This document shows, piece by piece, positions 1-7,351 of a DNA stretch of 15,414 nucleotides; positions within the stretch are counted from its first letter, which is position 1, and every line of letters starts with the position of its first letter. The notes beneath the pieces are model-generated. The model had not been told where the DNA came from. It saw nothing but the letters and a program-made list of their open reading frames with translations, and did no database searches. The position numbers were made by a program, and so were the translations under genes. This DNA is from Bacteroidota bacterium (GTDB lineage: Bacteria > Bacteroidota > Bacteroidia > Bacteroidales > VadinHA17). The stretch lies in the NCBI GenBank assembly GCA_023430725.1, contig JAEYZD010000210.1:1-15414 (forward strand). The letters are read 5' to 3'.

Positions 1-377
1 GTCCTGAACTGCTGAGGGTCATCCGGATAAAGACCTCGGACTGCCGGGGAGGCGTGGTTGAAAACGTCAATATACGCAATGTTACTGTTGGCAAATGCTC
101 AGAGGCTGTACTGAAGATCAACCTGATGTATGAGCCGGGCGAGGAGTGCAACAGGAGCTTTCCGCCGTTTGTCAGGGACGTCACCCTTGAGAACGTCACT
201 TCGGAAGAGAGCAAATACGGCATTTACATTATTGGTCTTGAAGGGAAAGTGAATGTTTCAGGCATCACCCTCATAAACTGCAGCTTTAACGGTGTTCAGG
301 AAGGCGCCTCGGTCACCGGTGCCGAAGGTATAAAGCTTAAAAAAGTACTTATTAACGGGAAAAAACTTAATATCTGA
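1..377 (+). CDS. GH28 polygalacturonase, C-terminal part (5' truncated by window edge)
   Basis: The reading frame is open from base 3 to the TGA at 375-377 and gives about 124 residues. It is the last part of a right-handed beta-helix glycoside hydrolase of family 28, which hydrolyses galacturonan backbones of pectin. The GH28 signature RIK (substrate-binding Arg and Lys) is encoded at 24-32, followed by the usual CRGGVVENV strand and repeated short beta-helix turns (VRDVTLENVTS, ITLINCSF). The catalytic Asp motifs (NTD, DD) and the GHG motif lie upstream of the window, so activity and any signal peptide cannot be judged. A GTG at 54 is in frame but lies inside the fold and is not a credible start. 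The neighbouring pectinesterase on the other strand supports a pectin role. Family assignment is fairly sure; the exact substrate (polygalacturonan or rhamnogalacturonan) is not known. Confidence 0.82.
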   Translation, partial: PELLRVIRIKTSDCRGGVVENVNIRNVTVGKCSEAVLKINLMYEPGEECNRSFPPFVRDVTLENVTSEESKYGIYIIGLEGKVNVSGITLINCSFNGVQEGASVTGAEGIKLKKVLINGKKLNI

Positions 378-380
378 GTG

Positions 381-1325
381 TTACCTTACAGGATTCCAGC
401 CGTCGCTTCGGGCAAATACATTATCAGGTGTATATCGTTTTGCTTCCCGCCTGCTGAGCTGACGGCTCCATGCGACACGGGTTTCCGGGCTTGCCCCGGG
501 GCCTGTGTTCCTGTACTCGGAATAACGGGCGGTCAGCTCGTTGGCGGGTTTATCCCAGTTGTGCCATCCCTCCGGGAGGATATGGCTGCCAAGCTCGCAC
601 CCCATAAAGAGTGTTGCCGCAAACGGACGCCACGGTCTTCCGAGGTATACCCTTTCAACGCCGTCGGCAGCAGTGAGCCTGCAGCGGTTGAAGATATAGC
701 CGAACTCATGATCCTCCACCGTGGAGGCAGCCGTGACATATGAATTCTTTTTACTGTGAATATGACACCTCTCAAACCAGGCAGTAGCGGGACCGAAGAT
801 AAAATCGGTGGTTCCCTCAATGTAACAGTCCTCATAATACTGTCTGCTCTCCTGGTTGGCAGTAAGGAGGGTGTCCTGGTTGCCAATCAGCCTGCAACGG
901 CGGAATACAGCCCTGTCGCCGTCAGTGTGCACGGCCACCGCCTGCCCCACCGGCCCGGCACTGTTCTCAAACGTGATATCCTCAGCAGTAAAATCCGATC
1001 CCTGTATCCAGATGGTATAGGTACGGAATGTCCCCATGTCCCGCAGGCCGGCATAGTCGTCCCACGTGATGACGGTTTTTTCCGCACCTTCACCCTTCAT
1101 GAAGAGGTTTGTCACCCAGGATGGGACTACAATCTTTTCACGGTAGACGCCCGCCTTGATAAGCATATAGGTTGTGTCAGACATATAAGCTCTTATGGAG
1201 CTGACGGCTTCCTGCACCGAGGTGAATTCACCGGTGCCGTCAGCAGCCACGATGATATGCCTCGGCTGGCCAATCATGGCAACCGATTGCAGGGCCAATA
1301 TGACTGTGATTGCGAACCTTCTCAT
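381..1325 (-). CDS. Secreted pectin methylesterase (carbohydrate esterase family 8)
   Basis: This 314-residue protein should remove methyl esters from homogalacturonan, preparing it for polygalacturonases. Residues 1 to about 19 form a signal peptide (MRRF, then a hydrophobic core), so it is periplasmic or exported. The rest is a CE8 beta-helix with all active-site motifs: GQAVAV at 127-132 (Gln128), NQDTL at 149-153 (Gln150, catalytic Asp151), DFIFG at 174-178 (nucleophile Asp174) and LGRPW at 228-232 (Arg230, Trp232). The length matches single-domain bacterial members. The start ATG at 1323-1325 is chosen because it precedes the signal peptide. The gene ends 3 bp from the GH28 stop (convergent) and is divergent from uxaE across a 90-bp spacer. 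Several other frames are open across this gene but are shadows. Confidence 0.95.
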   Translation of the reverse strand: MRRFAITVILALQSVAMIGQPRHIIVAADGTGEFTSVQEAVSSIRAYMSDTTYMLIKAGVYREKIVVPSWVTNLFMKGEGAEKTVITWDDYAGLRDMGTFRTYTIWIQGSDFTAEDITFENSAGPVGQAVAVHTDGDRAVFRRCRLIGNQDTLLTANQESRQYYEDCYIEGTTDFIFGPATAWFERCHIHSKKNSYVTAASTVEDHEFGYIFNRCRLTAADGVERVYLGRPWRPFAATLFMGCELGSHILPEGWHNWDKPANELTARYSEYRNTGPGASPETRVAWSRQLSRREAKRYTPDNVFARSDGWNPVR

Positions 1326-1339
1326 GGGTATGATTTTAA

Positions 1340-1368
1340 TTGGAATTTAAAGCACTAATTTAGTTTTT
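1340..1368 (+). promoter_or_regulatory. Candidate Bacteroidetes-type promoter for uxaE operon
   Basis: TTGG (1340-1343) lies 18 bp after its TTG from TAGTTTTT (1361-1368), which matches the -7 consensus TAnnTTTG except for the last base. It would place transcription about 40 bp before the uxaE start at 1416. It overlaps the candidate promoter on the opposite strand. The region is AT-rich, so chance matches are easy. Confidence 0.3.
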
Positions 1369-1389
1369 TATTGCTATTTTTCCGTCAAA
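1355..1389 (-). promoter_or_regulatory. Candidate Bacteroidetes-type promoter for the pectinesterase
   Basis: On the minus strand, TTTG (1386-1389) is followed after 23 bp by TAAATTAG (1355-1362), one mismatch from the -7 consensus TAnnTTTG. The start codon lies about 30 bp downstream. The spacer is longer than the usual 19-21 bp, so this is only a candidate. Confidence 0.3.
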
Positions 1390-1415
1390 GCAGAAAACCA
1401 AAAAAAGACAAGGAG

Positions 1416-2672
1416 ATGAAAGAGCCGGGGAAATATTCCTTCGGGACAGGAGACAGGTTCTCGCACCAGGGTAAGGCGCAGCTGGAAGCCCTGATGCAGG
1501 CCACTACAGAGCTGGGGATCGAAGTGATTCCTGTCTGGAACAAGTCTAACCGGGAACACAATATTGTCCATTCCGAGCCGGCTGATGTACGGGCCGAAGC
1601 TGACGCAGCAGTGAAGGCGATGAAGTACACCGGGCCATATTTCGTTGATGCGGATCACATCAATCTGACCACTGTGGACCGGTTCATCGATCATTCCGAT
1701 TTCTTTACACTCGATGTGGCTGACTACATAGGCCGCAGGGCAGCTGATACGGACATTGAGGGCTTCGCCGAAGCACATCGCTCCTGGTGCGGTGAGTTGC
1801 AGATACCCGGTATCGGAAATAAATTCGTGATAACGGAAAAATACCTCCGGGAATTCGCAGAAAAGTTCCTGTTTGCAGTCAATGAGGCCGCTGCCATCTA
1901 CAGGCACATCGCTTCTAAAAAGGGCGAAGGCAACTTCGTCACCGAAGTCTCCATGGATGAGGTTGACCAGCCGCAGAAACCGCTCGACCTGCTCTTTATC
2001 CTAAAGGCACTGGCTGACCTTATGGTACCGGTTCAGACTATTGCTCCGAAATTCACCGGCCGGTTTAACAAGGGTGTTGATTACGAAGGTGACCCGGAGC
2101 GCTTTGCGAAAGAGTTCGAGGAAGATATCCTTGTCATCAGGTACGCCGTAGAGAAGTTCGGACTTCCTGCAGGGCTTAAGCTGAGCGTGCACTCAGGCAG
2201 TGACAAGTTTTCAATTTACCCTGTTATCGGTGACCTGATCAGGAAACATGACTGCGGACTTCATCTCAAAACCGCCGGCACCACCTGGCTCGAAGAGGTG
2301 ATCGGCCTCGCCCTCTCCGGCGGCAGGGGACTTGAGATTGCCAAACAGATCTACCGGAAGGCCTATGAACGCCGCGAGGAGCTTTGCGGCCCATATGCCA
2401 CGGTAATAGACATACGGCCTGAACGGCTTCCGAACCCTGACACAGTTGACAAATGGAATACGCTTAAGATGGCTGGTACCCTGCGTCATGTGCCCGGAGA
2501 TCCGGACTATAACCCCAGCTTCCGGCAGCTGATTCACGTTGGCTACAAAGTGGCTGCCGAAATGGGCAGCCACTATACGGATGCCCTGAAGGAGAATGAG
2601 CATATTATCTCAACCTGTGTGTGGGAGAATATCTACAGAAGGCATATTATCCGACTGTTCACTGACAAATAA
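1416..2672 (+). CDS. uxaE: Tagaturonate epimerase (D-tagaturonate to D-fructuronate), UxaE family
   Basis: The 418-residue product resembles the tagaturonate 3-epimerase first described in Thermotoga maritima (TM0440), which converts D-tagaturonate to D-fructuronate and so merges galacturonate breakdown with the glucuronate branch. Recognisable family blocks are FGTGDR (9-14), DADH (78-81), IAPKFTGRFNKGVDY (209-223), SVHSGSDKFS (257-266), HLKTAGTTW (283-291) and RQLIHVGY (370-377). The Asp and His residues in these blocks are the likely metal and substrate ligands. The ATG at 1416 is preferred to an in-frame TTG at 1371, because the intervening residues are low-complexity and the family core starts at once after 1416. 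An AGGAG abuts the ATG, too close to act as a normal Shine-Dalgarno. As recalled, the Thermotoga protein has roughly 90 extra N-terminal residues, and there is no room for them here. It is followed 17 bp later by uxaC, the enzyme that makes its substrate. Confidence 0.87.
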   Translation: MKEPGKYSFGTGDRFSHQGKAQLEALMQATTELGIEVIPVWNKSNREHNIVHSEPADVRAEADAAVKAMKYTGPYFVDADHINLTTVDRFIDHSDFFTLDVADYIGRRAADTDIEGFAEAHRSWCGELQIPGIGNKFVITEKYLREFAEKFLFAVNEAAAIYRHIASKKGEGNFVTEVSMDEVDQPQKPLDLLFILKALADLMVPVQTIAPKFTGRFNKGVDYEGDPERFAKEFEEDILVIRYAVEKFGLPAGLKLSVHSGSDKFSIYPVIGDLIRKHDCGLHLKTAGTTWLEEVIGLALSGGRGLEIAKQIYRKAYERREELCGPYATVIDIRPERLPNPDTVDKWNTLKMAGTLRHVPGDPDYNPSFRQLIHVGYKVAAEMGSHYTDALKENEHIISTCVWENIYRRHIIRLFTDK

Positions 2673-2689
2673 CCTCCATTGCGATTCCT

Positions 2690-4096
2690 ATGAAAGAGTT
2701 TATAAACGAAGATTTCCTGCTGCAGGGAGAGACGGCTCGCAGGCTCTATCACGAACATTCCGAGGGATTCCCGATAATAGACTACCATTGTCACCTCAGC
2801 CCTGAGGCTATAGCCACTGACCGTCGGTTCGATGATCTGGGACAGCTCTGGCTGGAGGGCGACCACTACAAGTGGAGGGCAATGAGAACCAACGGGATAA
2901 ACGAAAGATACATCACTGGAAGGGATACCTCCTTCCGCGAAAAATATGACCGCTGGGCAGAGACGGTGCCCATGACGATGCGCAATCCGCTCTATGCCTG
3001 GACCCATCTCGAGCTGAAGCGGGTCTTCGGCATTGGACGGCTGCTAAATCCCTCAACGGCGGCGGAGATATGGGAAGAGTGCACTGCCCTCCTTCGGCAG
3101 CCGGAATACTCTGCTCAGGGACTGATAAAAAAGTTTAATGTCGAGGTGATCTGCACCACCGATGACCCTGTTGACAGCCTCGAACACCACAAGGCAATCA
3201 GGGACGGGGGATTTGAGGTTAAGGTGTTGCCCGCCTGGCGGCCCGACAGGGCGATGTCACCCGAAGACCCGGCAAAATTCACCGAATACATCGGCAGGCT
3301 CGAAGAGGTATCCGGCATCGAAATAAAGGGATTCGCATCCCTGGTTGAGGCGCTTCGTGTCAGACACGGATATTTCGCCGATGCCGGCTGTGTTCTCAGT
3401 GATCACGGGATCGAACAGTTTTATGCTAGTGATTACACTGAGAAAGAGGTTGGTGCGATACTGCAGAAGGTACTTGCCGGTACCAGGCCATTGCCGGAGG
3501 AGACAGCAAAATTCAAATCGGCAATGCTGTATGAGCTGGCCCTCATGGATGCAGAAAAAGGGTGGGTGCAGCAGTTTCATTACGGGGCCATGCGCAACAA
3601 TAACAGCCGGATGCTGGCACAGCTTGGTCCTGACACCGGATATGACTCGATAGGCGACTTCACCGTGGCCAAAACCCTGTCAAAGTTCCTCGACAGGCTC
3701 GATGCCGGCGGCAATCTTGCCAAAACAATCCTCTATAATCTCAATCCACGGGATAACGAGCTGATAGCCACTATGATCGGCAACTTCCAGGACGGGACGG
3801 TCCCCGGAAAGATCCAGTTTGGCGCCGGTTGGTGGTTCCTTGACCAGGAGACCGGAATGATCAACCAGCTGAATGCTTTGTCTTTGATGGGCCTCCTCAG
3901 CAGGTTTGTGGGGATGCTCACCGATTCACGCAGCTTCATCTCCTACCCAAGGCATGAATACTTCCGCAGGATCCTCTGCAACATGCTGGGCGAGGATGTT
4001 GACAGGGGAAAACTCCCTGCATCTGAGATTGATACAATCGGTAAAATGGCCGAGATGATCTCCTATTATAATGCGAAGAACTATTTCGGTTTCTGA
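2690..4096 (+). CDS. uxaC: Uronate isomerase (glucuronate/galacturonate isomerase)
   Basis: This cytoplasmic enzyme of the amidohydrolase superfamily isomerises D-galacturonate to D-tagaturonate and D-glucuronate to D-fructuronate. The 468-residue length is normal for UxaC. Diagnostic blocks are DYHCHLSP (31-38, metal-binding His33 and His35), TTDDP (156-160), WRPD (183-186), SDHG (237-240), QFHYGAMRNNNSRM (295-308, with His297 and Arg302) and DTGYDS (315-320). The ATG at 2690 is preceded by a sequence with no Shine-Dalgarno and gives the typical N-terminus (KEFINEDFLL). It lies 17 bp after uxaE and 15 bp before eda, so the three are almost certainly co-transcribed. With UxaE next door, both uronates can be funnelled to fructuronate. 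Confidence 0.97.
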   Translation: MKEFINEDFLLQGETARRLYHEHSEGFPIIDYHCHLSPEAIATDRRFDDLGQLWLEGDHYKWRAMRTNGINERYITGRDTSFREKYDRWAETVPMTMRNPLYAWTHLELKRVFGIGRLLNPSTAAEIWEECTALLRQPEYSAQGLIKKFNVEVICTTDDPVDSLEHHKAIRDGGFEVKVLPAWRPDRAMSPEDPAKFTEYIGRLEEVSGIEIKGFASLVEALRVRHGYFADAGCVLSDHGIEQFYASDYTEKEVGAILQKVLAGTRPLPEETAKFKSAMLYELALMDAEKGWVQQFHYGAMRNNNSRMLAQLGPDTGYDSIGDFTVAKTLSKFLDRLDAGGNLAKTILYNLNPRDNELIATMIGNFQDGTVPGKIQFGAGWWFLDQETGMINQLNALSLMGLLSRFVGMLTDSRSFISYPRHEYFRRILCNMLGEDVDRGKLPASEIDTIGKMAEMISYYNAKNYFGF

Positions 4097-4111
4097 ATAA
4101 AAGAATACAAG

Positions 4112-4792
4112 ATGTCAGGTTTCAGACGTATAAATGTCGCACTGGCGATAGAGGAGACAGGACTGGTGCCGCTCTTCTATAATCCCGACCCGGAGACGTG
4201 CAGAAAGGTAATCTCAGCATGTCATGCAGGGGGTGCCAGGGTATTCGAGTTTACAAACCGTGGCGATTTTGCCCATGAGGTATTTGCGGAGGTAAGAAAA
4301 TGGGCGCGAAGTGAGTTCCCCGATATGATGATCGGCGCAGGGTCGGTGCCTGACGCACCAACTGCAGCTATCTTCATGCAGATGGGGGCCGACTTCATCG
4401 TCTCACCTGTTCTTAATCCTGATGTAGCGCGTATCTGCAACAGGAGAAAAGTGCTGTGGATACCGGGGTGCGGAACACTCACCGAGATATCACAGGCCGA
4501 GGAACTTGGCGCCGAGATAGTTAAGATTTTTCCCGGCAGCGCCGTGGGCGGCCCCTCTTTTGTCAGGGCGGTCAAAGGGCCCTGCCCCTGGACCAGCATA
4601 ATGCCTACAGGCGGGGTCGATCCTTCGGAGGAAAACCTTGAAAAATGGTTTGCAGCCGGGGTGACCTGCGTCGGGATGGGCTCTGCACTGATTACCGATA
4701 AGGCGGTAAAGGGAGGGGAATGGCAAGCGCTGGAAGAAACAGTAAGGCACACACTCGGAACAATCATTAAAATAAGGAAGAGTCTGGACTGA
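4112..4792 (+). CDS. eda: 2-keto-3-deoxy-6-phosphogluconate (KDPG) aldolase
   Basis: The 226-residue class I aldolase cleaves KDPG to pyruvate and glyceraldehyde-3-phosphate, the final step of uronate degradation and of the Entner-Doudoroff pathway. Seen in the sequence are the catalytic Glu46 in FEFTNR (45-50), the IPGC loop (117-120), the Schiff-base Lys138 in EIVKIFPGS (135-143) and the phosphate-binding MPTGGV (164-169). The length is slightly above the roughly 213 residues of E. coli Eda, with the extra at both ends. It lies 15 bp after uxaC; the ATG follows an A-rich leader. A family member could also act on 4-hydroxy-2-oxoglutarate or on KDPGal, but the operon favours KDPG. No KDG kinase or mannonate dehydratase is seen in the window, so its substrate must be supplied by genes elsewhere. 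Confidence 0.95.
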   Translation: MSGFRRINVALAIEETGLVPLFYNPDPETCRKVISACHAGGARVFEFTNRGDFAHEVFAEVRKWARSEFPDMMIGAGSVPDAPTAAIFMQMGADFIVSPVLNPDVARICNRRKVLWIPGCGTLTEISQAEELGAEIVKIFPGSAVGGPSFVRAVKGPCPWTSIMPTGGVDPSEENLEKWFAAGVTCVGMGSALITDKAVKGGEWQALEETVRHTLGTIIKIRKSLD

Positions 4793-4856
4793 CCTCCATA
4801 TCAGGGCCCGGCTGACACAGGATCAAAAAAAGTATTAACCCTTCTAAATAATCATT

Positions 4857-6386
4857 ATGTCGCAAACTGCCGCAGATTCGAAAATGACAAACTACAGGTG
4901 GGCCATCACCTCGCTGCTGTTCTTTTCGGTAGCCATCAACTACATGGACCGCCAGGTGCTGTCACTGACCTGGAAGGATTTCATCGCACCTGAGTTTCAC
5001 TGGACCAACAATGACTATGGCACAATCACCGGGCTATTCTCAATATTCTATGCCGTCTGCCTGCTTTTTGCCGGGAGGTTTGTCGACTGGATAGACACAA
5101 AGAAGGGGTTTCTCTGGGCGATCGGTGTCTGGTCCGTTGGCGCTGTGCTTCATGCCTTCTGCGGGATAGCAACATCGGGCATCACTGCCGGCAAGTGGCT
5201 TGTGGGGTTTGAGGAGGCACGTAAAATCATCGGCACTGTGGATGACATCGGGATGGTTACATCTGTCAGCGTTACACTCTTTATTTTTGCACGCTTCGTC
5301 CTTGCCCTGGGGGAGGCGGGCAACTTCCCCGCTGCAATTAAGACAACGGCAGAGTTTTTTCCCAAGAAAGACCGTGCATTTTCCACTAGCATCTTCAACT
5401 CCGGCGCCCAGGTGGGAGCCCTTATTGCACCGATCTCTGTACCTGTAATTGCTGCTAAATGGGGTTGGGAGATGGCGTTCATCGTCATCGGAGCCATCGG
5501 ATTCATCTGGATGGGGTTCTGGATCTTCATGTACAAAAAGCCTCACGTCCATCCGCTTGTCAATAAGGCTGAACTTGACTACATCAACCAGGACACTATT
5601 GCGGAGACAAAGGCAAACAATAATGTGGAGGTCAGGGAAAAGAAGATACCATTCCGTCAGGCATTCAAATTCCGGCAGACCTGGGCATTCGCCTTCGGCA
5701 AGTTCATGACTGACGGCGTCTGGTGGTTTTATCTTTTCTGGACACCGGCCTATCTTAGCGATGTCTATGGCCTTACCTCTGACACCACAATGGCAAAGAC
5801 TCTCATATTCGTGCTTTACGCCATCGTAATGCTTTCCATTATAGGCGGCTGGCTTCCAAAATATTTTGTAGACAAACTTGGAATGAATCCTTATGCCGGC
5901 CGCATGCGGGCCATGCTGATCTTCGCATTCTTCCCGTTGCTGGCCCTGCTGGCACAGCCTCTCGGACACACCTCTTACTGGTTCCCGGTAATAATAATCG
6001 GTATTGCCGGTGCCGCCCACCAGGCATGGTCAGCCAACCTCTTCTCCACAATCGGTGATATGTTCCCGAAGTCGGCCATAGCAACAATAACCGGGATAGG
6101 CGGTATGGCCGGCGGCATTGGTGCCTTCATAATCAACAAGGGATCCGGTGCCCTGTTTGATTTTGCATCTGGCACAACAATGATCAATGGCAAGGTTGAG
6201 GTTATGACGAAGGAGTTTCTTGCAACCGGTGCCCAGTATCTTGAGATGCCGATGAAATTCTTTGGGTTTGAGGGGATCAGGGCAGGATACTTCATTGTCT
6301 TCTGTGTCTGCGCCGTGGCTTACCTGATAGGATGGATCGTAATGAAAATGCTTGTACCAAGATACAAACCAATTGTAATTGAATAG
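4857..6386 (+). CDS. exuT: Hexuronate transporter, MFS anion:cation symporter family (ExuT-like)
   Basis: The 509-residue integral membrane protein has about 12 transmembrane segments. It carries the ACS-family signature INYMDRQVLS (27-36, Asp31 and Arg32) in helix 1, the MFS motif-A loop GRFVDWIDTKKG (73-84) and GEAGNFPAAIK (152-162). These mark it as a proton-coupled hexuronate importer, most likely for galacturonate and glucuronate. It is about 75 residues longer than E. coli ExuT. The excess lies mainly in two loops, around 105-137 (between helices 3 and 4) and 438-475 (between helices 11 and 12), both predicted to face the periplasm. A 64-bp AT-rich spacer separates it from eda; no clear promoter or terminator is visible there, so read-through from uxaE is likely. 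The SDR gene follows after 14 bp. Confidence 0.9.
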   Translation: MSQTAADSKMTNYRWAITSLLFFSVAINYMDRQVLSLTWKDFIAPEFHWTNNDYGTITGLFSIFYAVCLLFAGRFVDWIDTKKGFLWAIGVWSVGAVLHAFCGIATSGITAGKWLVGFEEARKIIGTVDDIGMVTSVSVTLFIFARFVLALGEAGNFPAAIKTTAEFFPKKDRAFSTSIFNSGAQVGALIAPISVPVIAAKWGWEMAFIVIGAIGFIWMGFWIFMYKKPHVHPLVNKAELDYINQDTIAETKANNNVEVREKKIPFRQAFKFRQTWAFAFGKFMTDGVWWFYLFWTPAYLSDVYGLTSDTTMAKTLIFVLYAIVMLSIIGGWLPKYFVDKLGMNPYAGRMRAMLIFAFFPLLALLAQPLGHTSYWFPVIIIGIAGAAHQAWSANLFSTIGDMFPKSAIATITGIGGMAGGIGAFIINKGSGALFDFASGTTMINGKVEVMTKEFLATGAQYLEMPMKFFGFEGIRAGYFIVFCVCAVAYLIGWIVMKMLVPRYKPIVIE

Positions 6387-6400
6387 ATATCCATAAGAAT

Positions 6401-7243
6401 ATGAATGATTTCAGTGATCTGAAAGGAAAGGTTGCCGCCATTACCGGCGGAAGCGGGGTAATAGGAATGACCCTCGTTAAGGGGCTTTGCAGTGCCGGAG
6501 TAACGGTTATAATCCTGGATGTAAAGCCGGAGAGAGGCGCCGCAACTGCTGAAGAGATGACTGCGAGGCCCGACTGTGGTCTGGCTGTCAGCGTGGGGGC
6601 AGACGTCACCGACAGGGAGTCGCTCCTCAGGGCCCGTGACCAGATAAGGGAAAGGTTCGGAACACTCGATATCCTAATCAACTGTGCAGGTGGAAACAAG
6701 GCTTCCGCCACCACAAAAAAGGAGATTATCGGTATTGACAGGGACCTGGCCGGTTCCTTCTTCGAGCTTGACATCGAGGGGTTTGACGGGGTGTTCGACC
6801 TTAACTTCAAGGGGACGGTCCTTCCAACGATGATCCTGGCTGAGGATATGGTGAAGAAAGGGAGCGGAGCCATACTGAACATCTCATCAATGAATGCCTA
6901 CAGGCCTCTCACAAAGATTCCCGCCTATTCCGCCGCAAAGGCGGCCATCAACAATTTCACCCAGTGGCTGGCGGTCCATTTCGCCCCTGCGGGAGTCAGG
7001 GTGAATGCAATCGCCCCGGGATTCCTGCTCACAAACCAGAACCGGTTCCTGCTGACAGACGAACAGACCGGTGAGATGACTCCCCGGGGAAAGAAGATCA
7101 TCTCGGCAACACCCATGGGTCGCTATGCGGAACCCGAAGAACTCGTGGGCACAATGTTATACCTGCTGTCTGAAACCTCATCCTTTGTCACCGGCGTGGT
7201 TATACCCATCGACGGAGGATTCAGCGCATACAGCGGCGTCTGA
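6401..7243 (+). CDS. uxuB: SDR-family D-fructuronate reductase / D-mannonate oxidoreductase (UxuB-like)
   Basis: The 280-residue short-chain dehydrogenase has the cofactor motif TGGSGVIG (15-22), Asp40 at the end of strand 2 (suggesting NAD preference), NCAG (94-97), Asn135, Ser163 and YSAAK (Tyr176, Lys180). The long segment between NCAG and Asn135 (FFELDIEGFDGVFDLNFKGT) resembles the SDR type of mannonate oxidoreductase exemplified by Bacillus YjmF/UxuB. It should reduce fructuronate to D-mannonate. It is unrelated in fold to E. coli UxuB, so the symbol denotes function only. The gene ends the first plus-strand run, 14 bp after exuT. The alternative is a gluconate 5-dehydrogenase-type SDR, but UxaE upstream makes exactly the fructuronate this enzyme would need. 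Confidence 0.78.
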   Translation: MNDFSDLKGKVAAITGGSGVIGMTLVKGLCSAGVTVIILDVKPERGAATAEEMTARPDCGLAVSVGADVTDRESLLRARDQIRERFGTLDILINCAGGNKASATTKKEIIGIDRDLAGSFFELDIEGFDGVFDLNFKGTVLPTMILAEDMVKKGSGAILNISSMNAYRPLTKIPAYSAAKAAINNFTQWLAVHFAPAGVRVNAIAPGFLLTNQNRFLLTDEQTGEMTPRGKKIISATPMGRYAEPEELVGTMLYLLSETSSFVTGVVIPIDGGFSAYSGV

Positions 7244-7300
7244 CATGGATCTTGCCGGTCTGCAGTAATTCAAGTGCCTGTGGCTGCGACTGACTGGAAC

Positions 7301-7330
7301 TTTATCGGCTGGCGGTTGTAGTTATATTTG
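7301..7330 (+). promoter_or_regulatory. Bacteroidetes-type promoter before the HAD/larA-like/pdxB/gnd/tkt run
   Basis: TATATTTG at 7323-7330 is a perfect match to the -7 consensus TAnnTTTG. TTTA at 7301-7304 sits 18 bp upstream as a weak -33 element. The HAD start codon is 21 bp downstream, giving a short leader. The 108-bp spacer (7244-7351) holds no other gene and no evident intrinsic terminator. Confidence 0.55.
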
Positions 7331-7351
7331 TAACCGGGAAAGAGAAGAAAC

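Noticed and set aside
756..1358. A 200-codon open frame on the plus strand, opposite the pectinesterase
   Set aside because: It is antisense to a complete CE8 gene with all catalytic motifs, has no recognisable domain, and reads as low-information shadow sequence.
1371..1415. In-frame TTG at 1371 as the start of uxaE
   Set aside because: It would add 15 low-complexity residues (Lys- and Phe-rich) read from AT-rich promoter-like sequence; the ATG at 1416 directly precedes the conserved core.
4222..4767. A 181-codon minus-strand frame inside eda
   Set aside because: It is antisense to an intact KDPG aldolase and has Ser/Pro-rich composition typical of a shadow.
5040..6020. A 326-codon open frame on the minus strand inside exuT
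   Set aside because: It is fully antisense to a well-supported 12-helix transporter. Its product is rich in Cys, Pro and His without any motif, as expected of a shadow frame.
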